Shown piece after piece: positions 16,275 through 24,632 of a stretch of DNA of 34,321 nucleotides. The stretch covers positions 1 to 34,321 of the forward strand of contig NZ_JAKIKR010000052.1 of assembly GCF_023284025.1 (NCBI RefSeq), written 5' to 3'. Source of the stretch: Shewanella abyssi. GTDB taxonomy: Bacteria > Pseudomonadota > Gammaproteobacteria > Enterobacterales > Shewanellaceae. Under the pieces are notes generated by a model that saw nothing but the letters and a program-made list of their open reading frames with translations, did no database searches and was not told the DNA's origin. Positions within the stretch are counted from its first letter, which is position 1, and each line of letters starts with the position of its first letter. The translations under genes and the position numbers were made by a program.

Positions 16275-17123
16275 TTAACTCGCCCTTTGCAGTAGTAAAC
16301 TTTTTAGATCTTCAATTTGCGCTTTAAGCTCGGCGACGTCCGCCACACTGGCGGGCTTTTCTGCATCGCTTAACTCTGTTTCCTCTTCGGCGCGCATGGC
16401 GGCAGTCTCTTGCGTCATCACATCAAGTACTGCACCGACCATCATATTCAAGAACACAAACGCGGTCAGGAAAATAAAGCTTAGATAAAACAGCCAACTC
16501 AGCGGGTAGACAGCCATGGTTTCGTACATTACAGAGGTCCAAGACTCAAAGGTCGACACCCTAAATAATGTCAACATAGCGACTGAAACATCGCCCCACA
16601 AAAAGTCATTAATATCGGCAAATAGCATGCTGCCGATAGCGCCATAGATATAAAAAATCACGAACATAAGTAGTGCAATGTAGCCCATACGTGGAATCGC
16701 TTTAAACAGCGCATTCACCAGCATTCTGAGCTCTGGGATCATAGATACCAAGCGCAGCACTCTGAAAATCCTCAGCAACCTTGCCAACAAAATGGCCGAG
16801 CCACCCGCTGGGATCAGACTGCCGATAACAATGATGGTATCGAAAATATTCCAGCCGTCACTGAAGAAACGTTTCGGGTTCTCGGCGGCTAAAAAGCGAA
16901 TAATAATTTCAATTGCAAAAAATACTGTAATACCGATATCTAACAGTAATAAACCTTTCTCCATCCAGTTTGGCAGATGGTAGGTGTGCGCACCAATGGA
17001 GAGTGCAGACACTAATATCACAAAAATAACAAAGCCTTGAAAAACTTTGCTGTTATCAATTAACTTTAACTTTGATTGTAAAATGGACACATTGGCTAGC
17101 ACGGACTGAACCCTCAAACTCAT
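16275..17123 (-). CDS. Bacterial voltage-gated sodium channel homologue (NaChBac type)
   Basis: A 282-residue single-domain six-helix ion transport protein that should form a tetramer in the inner membrane. Helices S1-S3 lie at about 28-105. S4 carries four regularly spaced arginines, R115, R118, R121 and R124 (LLARLLRIFRVLRL). The pore loop has TFESWTS at 191-197, matching the TLESWxx selectivity filter of bacterial Nav channels, with E193 as the selectivity glutamate. S6 is about 209-236, followed by an acidic C-terminal coiled coil (about 240-280). Sodium selectivity is inferred from the filter and was not tested. It lies directly upstream of torF on the same strand, but torF has its own promoter. 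Confidence 0.9.
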   Translation of the reverse strand: MSLRVQSVLANVSILQSKLKLIDNSKVFQGFVIFVILVSALSIGAHTYHLPNWMEKGLLLLDIGITVFFAIEIIIRFLAAENPKRFFSDGWNIFDTIIVIGSLIPAGGSAILLARLLRIFRVLRLVSMIPELRMLVNALFKAIPRMGYIALLMFVIFYIYGAIGSMLFADINDFLWGDVSVAMLTLFRVSTFESWTSVMYETMAVYPLSWLFYLSFIFLTAFVFLNMMVGAVLDVMTQETAAMRAEEETELSDAEKPASVADVAELKAQIEDLKSLLLQRAS

Positions 17124-17262
17124 TTGAAATTACTTAAAAAAGGCGGCGATTACCCCTAATAAACAAGGATCCCACAGTCTAATAAGTAACACTTAATTTG
17201 GTATTAATTTTTAAAATGAATTTGCGTCCAATAACTGACAGGCATAGCGATACTTACATTAA

Positions 17263-17565
17263 TCACGAATCATTAAGTAACGCTTCGATCTCAGCGAGGT
17301 TCAGCTTTACCCAATCACTTTTTATTGGACCCCAGTCGGAAATTTTGTAGTAACCAGCATTATTACGGGCACCATCTTGCACAAATTCACAAACGATCCC
17401 TAGATCACTAAACGCGGCAATGGAATCTTGCAGAGTTCTTCTTGGCATATTCGTCAGCTTATGCAGTGACAACAAGTTATGCGCTTCAGTTTCAATTTGA
17501 TGAGCGATGAAAAGCTTTCGATAAAATGCTTTTTGCTGCTTTGAGGCGGTTTGGTTAAGGCTCAT
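17263..17565 (-). CDS. Small winged-helix DNA-binding protein
   Basis: A 100-residue protein whose helices and wing (AHNLLSLHKLTNMPRRTLQDSIAAFSDLGI, then a beta-wing with NNAGYYKISDWGPI) read as a stand-alone winged helix-turn-helix. It resembles the small HTH_43-type proteins of gammaproteobacteria, though I am not certain of the family. No ligand or oligomerisation domain is present. ATG at 17565 is preceded by GAAGA eight bases away. It is divergent from the PH-domain operon and could regulate it, but nothing in the sequence proves this. Confidence 0.72.
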   Translation of the reverse strand: MSLNQTASKQQKAFYRKLFIAHQIETEAHNLLSLHKLTNMPRRTLQDSIAAFSDLGIVCEFVQDGARNNAGYYKISDWGPIKSDWVKLNLAEIEALLNDS

Positions 17566-17637
17566 GTCGATTAATCTTCAAAAAAGTTATAAGCGGTAAA
17601 TTACGTTATCTACAGTAAATAACAAGTAATACCCACT

Positions 17638-17658
17638 GTATTCATAACCTGTTCATTG
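17638..17658 (+). promoter_or_regulatory. Possible TorR box pair before the PH-domain operon
   Basis: GTATTCATAA (17638-17647) and CTGTTCATTG (17649-17658) match the TorR decamer at 7 and 8 of 10 positions and are spaced 11 bases apart, like boxes 3 and 4 at torE. The run TAACCTGTTCATTGTTA differs at one base from 3415-3431 in the torE promoter. Only two boxes are seen, and no -10 at the torE offset was verified, so chance is a real alternative. Confidence 0.25.
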
Positions 17659-17675
17659 TTAATCGTTAAAACAAT

Positions 17676-18536
17676 ATGTTGCCAAATATGTCTCCTACTG
17701 GCGATGACTCGTCAGATACTGATATAGTCGATGAAGATAACGAGTGCTACAAGAGTAATGAAATGGACAATTCACACTTGAAAAAGACTAATACCGCAGC
17801 CAATACATCGACGATGACAAAAACAGAAGATGTCGCGGCGGCAGCAGAGATTATCCCCAATAGATCTCTAATGGTTGAGCAAACAAGCACTGAAGAGCAT
17901 GAAAGCTCAGTGCCCTATTCGGCTCACACTCCAGTGACTCAAGCTCAGTGGCAGGGTTTTAATGAAGTCCCACTGCAAAAGATTGATGATCGTCATTACA
18001 CCCAAATACTTTACGAAAGCCTGTTTTTTTCCTTTGTCGCCTTCACAGCCGTATCTCTCATCACCATTTTGCCCGGTGAACTCAGTTTAGTTATTGTCTT
18101 AGCTATTTTAACGACACTACTGCTACTCCTTTGCTCTATTGGCTATCTAAGACATTTACAAGCAGCGAAACTTGGCTACGCCGCTTGCGAACATGAGTTT
18201 TTGATGGAGAAAGGGTTATGGTGGCATAAACGCACCTCACTACCTTACTCTCGACTGCAACACGTTAGCCTTTCTCAAGGCCCACTTGAGCGACACTTTA
18301 AGCTGTTCACTTTAAAGTGCTTTAGCGCCGGCAGTGGCAGTGCAGAGATAGAACTTCCCGGTATTGAGCAACACACCGCGGAGCATCTGCGCCAACACCT
18401 ACTTGCCCAAGCAGCAAAAGCACATTTAGCCGATCCGCAAGCTTCAGAAACCGAAACTTTGGCGGCGGAGTCTGCAGTGAATCATTTAACTAGTGAGCCT
18501 ACAGTCAAAAAAGCCGAGGCCAATCATGACCAATAA
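17676..18536 (+). CDS. PH domain-containing membrane protein (YdbS-like), extended N-terminus
   Basis: A protein of up to 286 residues. About residues 110-158 hold two transmembrane helices (ILYESLFFSFVAFTAV, then LVIVLAILTTLLLLL). The following bacterial PH (bPH2) domain spans about 170-245 (FLMEKGLWWHKRTSLPYSRLQHVSLSQGPLERHFKL). This matches the YdbS family, usually about 160 residues. The first about 90 residues are acidic and Ser/Thr-rich without recognisable domain. The start is uncertain: ATG 17676 has no ribosome-binding site, whereas ATG 17763 has AAGAG seven bases upstream. It overlaps the next gene by 11 bases, as in other ydbS-ydbT pairs. Function unknown. Confidence 0.82.
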   Translation: MLPNMSPTGDDSSDTDIVDEDNECYKSNEMDNSHLKKTNTAANTSTMTKTEDVAAAAEIIPNRSLMVEQTSTEEHESSVPYSAHTPVTQAQWQGFNEVPLQKIDDRHYTQILYESLFFSFVAFTAVSLITILPGELSLVIVLAILTTLLLLLCSIGYLRHLQAAKLGYAACEHEFLMEKGLWWHKRTSLPYSRLQHVSLSQGPLERHFKLFTLKCFSAGSGSAEIELPGIEQHTAEHLRQHLLAQAAKAHLADPQASETETLAAESAVNHLTSEPTVKKAEANHDQ

Positions 18537-20034
18537 GTTTTCACAGTGGTCATCGCTGTCAGCTTGGTCTGTGATTAGTTTTACGCTGTTTGCCATTAAA
18601 CAGGTTTTTAGCAGTGGTTATGCCTTAATCCCTGTGGTTTATACCGGGTGGAATCAAGGTTTTAGTAGCCCGTGGGTAATTGTGGTCGCACTGGTTAGCG
18701 TGATTGTGATTCTGGTCTACAGCGTGCTGCAGTGGCTCAAATTTAGATTCAAAATTGATAATGACAAACTCAATATTAAACATGGGGTTATCTTTAAGAA
18801 AGTCGATGAGATCCCCTTTAATAAAATCCAAAATGTCCGCTTGCAGCAACCACTGTACTTCCGTCCGATGGGGCTCTACAGCATTGTGGTCGAAACGGCG
18901 GGTTCTAAAGGAAATGAAGCTGAGCTTTCAGCGCTCGATTACAAAGAGGCATTAGCGCTAAAAAAACGCTTAATGGCTGAGCAAGAGCATCACAGTGAAA
19001 CCAATACCACTGAGCCCACTTCCAGTAACCATGCTGATAATCAACACAATACCGTTACCCGTAAAAGTCTAAAGGAGCTGGTACTATTTGGGCTTTATCA
19101 AAATAATGCCATCTGGTTGGCGGTTATTCTAGGCCCTATTTTTGGGCAGCTAGATTGGGAGTCGATGGAAAACCTGCAATCGCTGCAAGCCTTTTGGGCA
19201 TGGTATGACAGCAATATCGCCGTCAGCATGATTTTGCAGATAGCATTTGCCCTTTTAGCACTGACACTATTTTACTTACTGTTCTCAATACTCTCCATGA
19301 TATCTGCAGTATTGAAATACTCTCCCTATCGCTTAAGCCGCAGTGGCAATACCCTGCATCGCACTGGCGGTATTATTGCTAAGCAAAACGATGCCCTGGC
19401 GATTAAGCGTATTCAGGTGGTTAAGTTTTATCAGCCATTCGTGGGCCGACTCTTTAAATTATGGACCGTGTATTTTCAGCAAGTAAAGGGTCACGAAGTT
19501 GAGCATCGTGGCAGCAAAAATATGTTAGTGCCTTCGATGAATCGCAAAGACATTCTTGAGTTATTGCCTAAACTGAAAGGAATAGAGGCAACTGCAACCC
19601 AACTACCAAAACGTTATCAACATATTCATCTAGGTTGGTTCTGGCGCCGTGGTTGGCTGCCATTACTGGTTCCGGCCATCAATACCTACTTCCATGGTTT
19701 AGATATTTTTACCGAAACCTTATGGATTGCTGCGAGCCTGTTCTGCGTGGGGATTTACCTGCGGTATAGCCAATATGGATACGTGATTGAAGCAGATAAC
19801 CTCTGGTTTCACTCCGGTTTATTGGGGCACAGCTGGCAGCTTATCGCCTTGAGTAAAGTGCAACATGTAGCCATTACTCAAAGTCCAAATCAACAGCGCA
19901 GCCAATTAGCGAACCTTGAAATTGGCCTTGCGAGTGGCACAATCAAGCTGCCCTATATATCAATTAATGATGCACAACATATCGCCGAGCGCTCTCTTAC
20001 GCTTATTCACAATGATCACCGCAACTGGATTTAA
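18526..20034 (+). CDS. PH domain-containing membrane protein (YdbT-like)
   Basis: A 502-residue protein with several membrane helices (about 14-33, 45-65, 195-212, 235-265, 375-410) alternating with three bacterial PH domains, recognised by repeated patterns such as NIKHGVIFKKVDEIPFNKIQNVRLQQP, GGIIAKQNDALAIKRIQVVKFYQP and HSGLLGHSWQLIALSKVQHVAITQSP. This is the YdbT architecture. The start ATG 18526 has GAGG seven bases upstream and overlaps the preceding gene; a GTG at 18493 in frame is less likely. The pair probably forms one membrane complex. Biological role unknown. Confidence 0.88.
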   Translation: MTNKFSQWSSLSAWSVISFTLFAIKQVFSSGYALIPVVYTGWNQGFSSPWVIVVALVSVIVILVYSVLQWLKFRFKIDNDKLNIKHGVIFKKVDEIPFNKIQNVRLQQPLYFRPMGLYSIVVETAGSKGNEAELSALDYKEALALKKRLMAEQEHHSETNTTEPTSSNHADNQHNTVTRKSLKELVLFGLYQNNAIWLAVILGPIFGQLDWESMENLQSLQAFWAWYDSNIAVSMILQIAFALLALTLFYLLFSILSMISAVLKYSPYRLSRSGNTLHRTGGIIAKQNDALAIKRIQVVKFYQPFVGRLFKLWTVYFQQVKGHEVEHRGSKNMLVPSMNRKDILELLPKLKGIEATATQLPKRYQHIHLGWFWRRGWLPLLVPAINTYFHGLDIFTETLWIAASLFCVGIYLRYSQYGYVIEADNLWFHSGLLGHSWQLIALSKVQHVAITQSPNQQRSQLANLEIGLASGTIKLPYISINDAQHIAERSLTLIHNDHRNWI

Positions 20035-20036
20035 TC

Positions 20037-20603
20037 ATGGATAAATTAACAGAGAAAACACCTATCACACCCGATACCATTATTAACTTTTGGTTTGAGG
20101 AGATTAAGCCGAAGCTATGGTGGGTTAAAGATATTGAATTTGATGAACTGATTAAACAGCGATTCGCTGATACGTTAGCCCAAGCTGTGCAAGGTGAGCT
20201 TTACCACTGGCGTGCAACGCCCCAGGGACGTCTGGCCGAAATCATTGTATTAGACCAATTCTCACGTAACATTTATCGCGATACACCGCAGTCTTTTGCT
20301 GCCGATCCAATGGCCTTGGTGTTAGCACAAGAAGCGGTGGCCTTAAACTATGACGGTGAACTAAAAGCCAAACAAGTACCGTTTTTGTTTATGCCCTATA
20401 TGCACAGTGAATCACTGGCGATACATGAAGTCGCAGTACGCTTATTTAGCCGTGAAGCCGCACAAGGCAACCTCGAATTTGAACGCAGACACAAAGCCAT
20501 TATTGAACAATTTGGTCGCTACCCACATCGTAATGCTATTTTAGGCCGCAGCTCTACCGAAGCAGAATTAGTCTTTTTAACTCAGCCAGGATCCAGCTTT
20601 TAG
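20037..20603 (+). CDS. DUF924 family protein
   Basis: A 188-residue protein with the hallmarks of DUF924: an N-terminal IINFWFEEIKPKLWW motif, then GRLAEIIVLDQFSRNIYRDTPQSFAADP, FLFMPYMHSESLAIHE and FGRYPHRNAILGR. The fold is predicted to be alpha-helical and TPR-like, and the function is unknown. The ATG lies two bases after the stop of the YdbT-like gene, so the three plus-strand genes 17676-20603 are probably one operon. No signal peptide; cytoplasmic. Confidence 0.92.
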   Translation: MDKLTEKTPITPDTIINFWFEEIKPKLWWVKDIEFDELIKQRFADTLAQAVQGELYHWRATPQGRLAEIIVLDQFSRNIYRDTPQSFAADPMALVLAQEAVALNYDGELKAKQVPFLFMPYMHSESLAIHEVAVRLFSREAAQGNLEFERRHKAIIEQFGRYPHRNAILGRSSTEAELVFLTQPGSSF

Positions 20604-20652
20604 CTATGACTTACTCTCGAATGATTAAGCCTTCTAATCCACACTAGAGGAG

Positions 20653-21096
20653 CTATTTAACCACCAGTACTGGGCACTTTGCTTTATTAGCTAACCCTTC
20701 GCCAATATTGGGATTGAGCAGATGCGAGATCCCCTGCCGCCCATGGCTGGCGATAACAATCATCCCTATTTCGCCCAGCTCCGCTTCTGCTAGGATCTCC
20801 TTGAGTACCACTCCAGTGCGAATAACTGTTTTAACTGTCAGGCCTGGGTTAAGCTCTTGTTGCACCTCAAGCTGTATTTTCTGTAAGCTTTCAGTCGCAA
20901 ATGAGGTTACCTGCTGCTCCAACTCAGCAGCAGACTCTACCGCAATGCCATAATGATGCTCACTAAATGGCTCACTCATTACGTGTAACAAGCGCACACT
21001 TACCCCATACAAGTTGGCCATTTCTACTGCATAATTTAGCGCATGTGACGCCGTGATGGAAAAGTCTGTTGGACATAATATTTGACGAGTACGCAT
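20653..21096 (-). CDS. Universal stress protein (UspA family), copy 1
   Basis: A 147-residue single-domain Usp. It begins MRTRQILCPTDFS, with the conserved Asp, and ends with the ATP-binding signature MIVIASHGRQGISHLLNPNIGEGL and PVLVV, matching G-2x-G-9x-G-type nucleotide-binding Usps. Such proteins aid survival under starvation, oxygen limitation or other stress, though the specific role is unknown. AAGGAG precedes the ATG. The neighbouring gene 49 bases upstream is a paralogue with the same N-terminal motif, so the two arose by tandem duplication. Confidence 0.93.
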   Translation of the reverse strand: MRTRQILCPTDFSITASHALNYAVEMANLYGVSVRLLHVMSEPFSEHHYGIAVESAAELEQQVTSFATESLQKIQLEVQQELNPGLTVKTVIRTGVVLKEILAEAELGEIGMIVIASHGRQGISHLLNPNIGEGLANKAKCPVLVVK

Positions 21097-21144
21097 AGTT
21101 ACTCCTTAATCTAATTTAACTCTTTATAGTCTTAATCGTATTAG

Positions 21145-21576
21145 TTACTTCACCACCAATACCGGACATTTAGCCCCATTAGCCACCACTTCGGTGACAT
21201 TGGTATGTAAAAAGTGCGCCAGCCCTGTTCTGCCATGGCTAGCAATAACAATCATGCCAGCTTCAGAGACTTCCGCCTCTTTAAGGATCTGCTCCGACGC
21301 AACACCATGGCGAATAACACTTTCTACTGATAGGTCACTCTTTAGCTCAGACAGCAACGAATGCATTTGCGCCGCTGCGGACTCCTCCATACTCTGGGCG
21401 AGCTCTTCTGGGGTCACTGTGAGTATTTGGTAGTTCTCCAACCCGACGGGCTGGTCGATGACATGAACAAGCCGTAAACCAACATGGTAAAGGTTAGCCA
21501 TTTCAATCGCATACTTTAGCGCATGCGAGGCAGTTTCAGAAAAGTCTGTTGGGCATAATATTTGACGAGTACGCAT
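21145..21576 (-). CDS. Universal stress protein (UspA family), copy 2
   Basis: A 143-residue Usp paralogue of the gene at 20653-21096: the same start MRTRQILCPTDFS, a similar helix ASHALKYAIEMANLYHVG, and the ATP-binding end MIVIASHGRTGLAHFLHTNVTEVV followed by PVLVV. The ATG at 21576 is used because GAGGA lies seven bases upstream; an in-frame TTG six bases earlier is less likely. It is probably cotranscribed with copy 1 and perhaps with the SpoIIAA-like gene 80 bases upstream. The two copies differ in their central regions, so the duplication is not recent. Confidence 0.93.
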   Translation of the reverse strand: MRTRQILCPTDFSETASHALKYAIEMANLYHVGLRLVHVIDQPVGLENYQILTVTPEELAQSMEESAAAQMHSLLSELKSDLSVESVIRHGVASEQILKEAEVSEAGMIVIASHGRTGLAHFLHTNVTEVVANGAKCPVLVVK

Positions 21577-21656
21577 TACCAATTCCTCGATACATTACAT
21601 AGTTAGGCACGGCTAACCTAGGTATTGTGAGCCAATGAACAATAACAACTTCAATT

Positions 21657-22037
21657 TTAGTCTTTTAACCACTGCTGTGCTTCATTAGTACTTGCAAAAA
21701 ATTTAGCGTCATAAGGGGTAAACCAGTCTGCCATTTTCGCCATCCACTGCTGCAAATGCCCCTCACCGACAATGGCAATTTTTTTAAAAGCACGCCCATG
21801 GGCCAATCCTAGCTTAAGATCATCCCATGCGGCCCTTAACTCCCAGCCATCAAGTTCGGTCAAATCAGCCAGTACATTAATTTCAGGATGTTCAACCCCC
21901 GCTAAAGCGGACTCAAGTATAGGCACCATATATTGGTAGTCTTGATGGGTAAGTTTGCCTTTCACAACCAAGTTCAAATAAAACTGGTTGTCGCAACGTT
22001 CAATTCCTACCGATATTCCGTGTCTTTTATCACTCAC
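21657..22037 (-). CDS. SpoIIAA-like (STAS/SEC14-type) protein
   Basis: A 126-residue protein of the SpoIIAA-like family: YLNLVVKGKLTHQDYQYMVPILE, then INVLADLTELDGWELRAAWDDLKLG and KKIAIVGEGHLQQWMAKMADWF, ending AQQWL. This is an STAS-like fold of unknown function, common in marine and environmental proteobacteria and often near stress genes, which fits the adjacent Usp pair. The start is GTG at 22037 with AAGGAG upstream. It carries no obvious conserved phosphorylatable serine of the anti-sigma-antagonist kind that I can point to. Confidence 0.85.
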   Translation of the reverse strand: MSDKRHGISVGIERCDNQFYLNLVVKGKLTHQDYQYMVPILESALAGVEHPEINVLADLTELDGWELRAAWDDLKLGLAHGRAFKKIAIVGEGHLQQWMAKMADWFTPYDAKFFASTNEAQQWLKD

Positions 22038-22164
22038 CTTAATCTCCTTTCGAGGTTAACTCTTAAAGATGGCTTTTAAAGAGCACTCTGCAAAAGAGTA
22101 CTCATTTCATTCTAGTGAAGTTTAGCCAACTGGAGTTGATCTCGCTCATAAAGCAAACAGAAGT

Positions 22165-22193
22165 TTGACCTTTTTAAAAAAGTAGAATAATAT
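22165..22193 (+). promoter_or_regulatory. Sigma70 promoter of the aldehyde dehydrogenase gene
   Basis: TTGACC (22165-22170) and TAATAT (22188-22193) are separated by 17 bases, close to consensus. Transcription would start near 22200, inside the palindromic operator. Confidence 0.75.
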
Positions 22194-22196
22194 CAG

Positions 22197-22214
22197 ACCG
22201 ACTAATCAGTCGGT
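22197..22214. promoter_or_regulatory. Palindromic operator for the downstream TetR regulator
   Basis: ACCGACT (22197-22203) and AGTCGGT (22208-22214) are perfect inverted arms around AATC. The site covers the predicted transcription start, the classical position for repression. The likely ligand is the TetR-family protein encoded at 23694-24266. ACCGACT/AGTCGGT half-sites are common among TetR-type operators. Confidence 0.7.
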
Positions 22215-22245
22215 TAATTAAAGTACACCTTCAGGAGTTTCGTAG

Positions 22246-23673
22246 ATGAACATGCCTATTCAAGCCCAAACAGCATTGCCGCTGTCGCAGATCTTAATCA
22301 ATCAGCGCACTCACTATCTTGCGGAACCCTCACCCTCTTTTGAAGCAAGAGTAGAGCACCTGAAAAGCCTGAAACAAGCCATTTTAAGCCATCAAGAACA
22401 ACTCGTTAATGCGCTTAACGAGGACTATGGCAATCGCTCGGTAAATGACAGCATGATCTCTGACATCATGCCCTGCATTAATAATATCAATTACAGCTTA
22501 AAGTATTTAAAAAAATGGATGAAGCCTAGCCGTCGTCATGCGGGATTGTTGTTGGCTCCAGCCACTATTAAAGTTCAGTATCAGCCATTAGGCGTTGTCG
22601 GTATTATTGTGCCGTGGAACTTTCCTGTCATGCTGTCAATCGGTCCACTTATCACCGCGCTTGCAGCAGGTAACAGAGCGATGATAAAACTGTCTGAATT
22701 TACCCCTGAAACCAATAAAATACTTATCGCTATGCTAGCCAGTATTTTTGATCAGAACCATGTTGCCTGCATCGAAGGCGAAGCTGACATCGCAGCCGAG
22801 TTTTCATCGCTGCCGTTTGATCACCTCTTATTTACCGGTTCAACAACCGTAGGTCGCCACGTAATGCGTAGTGCGGCGCAAAACCTGACACCTGTGACCT
22901 TAGAACTGGGCGGAAAGTCACCAGTGATAGTGGCTGATGATATCGATATGGACATTGCGGTCGAACGGATGATCTACGGCAAGTGCCTTAACGCTGGCCA
23001 GATATGCGTCGCCCCTGATTATGTCTTGGTCCCAAGAGAAAAACTTAACGACTTTGTAGAAGCTTACAAACGAAAATTCACTAAAATGTATGGCCAAGTC
23101 AGTAATAATAAGGACTACGGCAGCATTATTAATCAACGTCAATTTGAGCGGATAATGCAGGTGCTTGAAGACGCTAAAGCCAAAGGTGCTAGCGTGATGA
23201 GTGCCAATGATGAAGCGATCAACATCGAACATCAGAAAGTGCCGACGCAGATTATCACTGGCGCGACAGATGAGATGCTGTTACTGCAAGATGAGATCTT
23301 TGGGCCACTGCTACCCGTTATCCCTTATGACAACTTACAGGAAGCGATTAGTTACATTAATCAACGTCCGCGTCCGTTAGCACTCTATTTGATGAGTTTC
23401 GATAAAAATACCCAACAAACAGTCATCAACCATACCCATTCGGGCGGCATTTGTATTAATGAAACGGTATTTCATGTCGCAGCTGATGACGCACCGTTTG
23501 GCGGCATAGGCCCATCAGGCATGGGGCACTATCACGGCAAAGAGGGGTTCCTCACCTTTAGCCATGCTAAAACTATCCTTAAACGGGGTAAGTATTTTAA
23601 TACCGGTAAACTGATCCACCCTCCTTATGGTGGCTGGTTGCAAAAGCAATTAATGAAATTCTTCTTGCGTTAA
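22246..23673 (+). CDS. Coniferyl aldehyde dehydrogenase-like enzyme (NAD(P)+-dependent)
   Basis: A 475-residue aldehyde dehydrogenase oxidising an aldehyde to the acid. It resembles CalB-type coniferyl aldehyde dehydrogenases and also fatty/aromatic class 3 ALDHs; the true substrate is uncertain. Catalytic residues are visible: N125 (PWNFP), E220 (LELGGKSP) and nucleophile C254 (NAGQICVAPDY). The end is GKEGFLTFSHAKTILKRGKY and a hydrophobic tail (LQKQLMKFFL) that could give membrane association. AGGAG lies eight bases before ATG 22246. The palindrome upstream and the TetR gene directly downstream indicate aldehyde- or substrate-induced derepression. Confidence 0.92.
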   Translation: MNMPIQAQTALPLSQILINQRTHYLAEPSPSFEARVEHLKSLKQAILSHQEQLVNALNEDYGNRSVNDSMISDIMPCINNINYSLKYLKKWMKPSRRHAGLLLAPATIKVQYQPLGVVGIIVPWNFPVMLSIGPLITALAAGNRAMIKLSEFTPETNKILIAMLASIFDQNHVACIEGEADIAAEFSSLPFDHLLFTGSTTVGRHVMRSAAQNLTPVTLELGGKSPVIVADDIDMDIAVERMIYGKCLNAGQICVAPDYVLVPREKLNDFVEAYKRKFTKMYGQVSNNKDYGSIINQRQFERIMQVLEDAKAKGASVMSANDEAINIEHQKVPTQIITGATDEMLLLQDEIFGPLLPVIPYDNLQEAISYINQRPRPLALYLMSFDKNTQQTVINHTHSGGICINETVFHVAADDAPFGGIGPSGMGHYHGKEGFLTFSHAKTILKRGKYFNTGKLIHPPYGGWLQKQLMKFFLR

Positions 23674-23693
23674 GCTGCCAAGGTATCGCGTTA

Positions 23694-24266
23694 ATGAGCC
23701 CAATAGATAAAAAACAAGCCATATTAGACACTGCGCTGACACTGTTTGTCAGTCAGGGATTTTATGCGACTTCAACCGCCTCTATAGCCAAAACGGCAGG
23801 GGTGGCAACCGGGACGCTATTTCACCATTTTGCGTCAAAAGATGTGTTGATGAACCATCTTTTGATCTCTATCAAACAAGAGTTTGCCTCTGCAATCAAA
23901 TCACAGATGTGCAGTAAGGGAGATCTTAAACTTGATGCCGAACATCTGTGGCATGTCGCAATTGATTGGGCAATAGCAAACCCGTTAAAGCAGGAGTTTT
24001 TTCAGCAATATTCAATGTCTCCCGCTATCGCAACAGAGGTAAGAGAGCAAGCAATGAATGGTATCCTTAGCTTTATGGGTGAGCTGATCATTCAAGGTCA
24101 AAAATTAGGCGTTCTCGCTAATTTTCCGCTATCCTTGATGCTAGAAGGTTGCCACGGACAATACTTGGCCGCGACAAGATACTTTCTAGACCACCCCGAT
24201 AGGTGGAATGATGTGACCCATAAACAGGCGAGTTTTTCCATGTTTTGGAATGCGATGAAAACCTGA
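23694..24266 (+). CDS. TetR/AcrR-family transcriptional regulator
   Basis: A 190-residue repressor. The N-terminal HTH is clear: ILDTALTLFVSQGFYATSTASIAKTAGVATGTLFHHFASKDVLMN (about 10-54), with the FHHFxSKD variant of the usual Y(Y/F)HFxSK motif. The remaining helical domain should bind a ligand and dimerise. It starts 21 bases after the aldehyde dehydrogenase stop and is probably cotranscribed with it, giving autoregulation through the operator at 22197-22214. The effector is unknown, perhaps the aldehyde or a fatty-acid derivative. Confidence 0.92.
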   Translation: MSPIDKKQAILDTALTLFVSQGFYATSTASIAKTAGVATGTLFHHFASKDVLMNHLLISIKQEFASAIKSQMCSKGDLKLDAEHLWHVAIDWAIANPLKQEFFQQYSMSPAIATEVREQAMNGILSFMGELIIQGQKLGVLANFPLSLMLEGCHGQYLAATRYFLDHPDRWNDVTHKQASFSMFWNAMKT

Positions 24267-24350
24267 ATATTATGTGACAAGCTCATGGAAGAGATAAACC
24301 CTTGTTACAGTCGTTGTAGAAGTAGAGAAGTTATTCAAGGGAGTGAATTT

Positions 24351-24572
24351 ATGTTAAGAATGAAGACCGAATGCGAACACTGCCAGACTAAGCTAGCCCG
24401 CAAAGATGTTGCTTATATCTGCTCATTCGAATGTACCTACTGTAAGAGCTGTAGTGAGAAGATACATTTCACCTGTAACAACTGCCAAGGCGCTTTGGTT
24501 GTGAGGCCACCTAGATTAATCGAGCCGTTTAAGATCCCCGCTGCGGAGCTTAAAAACACCCTCTTCAATTAG
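24351..24572 (+). CDS. DUF1272 zinc-ribbon-like protein
   Basis: A 73-residue cysteine-rich protein. MLRMKTECEHCQTKL, ICSFECTYCKSCSEKI and CNNCQGALVVRPPR give at least four CxxC-like pairs typical of DUF1272, which probably binds zinc. Function unknown. ATG 24351 is used because AAGGGAG ends six bases upstream; a longer in-frame start at 24285 would lack the family's normal N-terminus. It is followed by an intrinsic terminator and follows the TetR gene by 84 bases, so it may share its transcript. Confidence 0.85.
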   Translation: MLRMKTECEHCQTKLARKDVAYICSFECTYCKSCSEKIHFTCNNCQGALVVRPPRLIEPFKIPAAELKNTLFN

Positions 24573-24632
24573 CTAAGCTTCATTTAGAGGTAGAGATAGA
24601 TACAGCTAGAGATAAAGACAGCGAGAAAAATG

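Noticed and set aside
21633..21642. Single TorR-like decamer (TTGTTCATTG on the minus strand) upstream of the second usp gene
   Set aside because: Isolated box without partners in register; single GTTCAT matches also occur inside coding sequence, so chance is likely.
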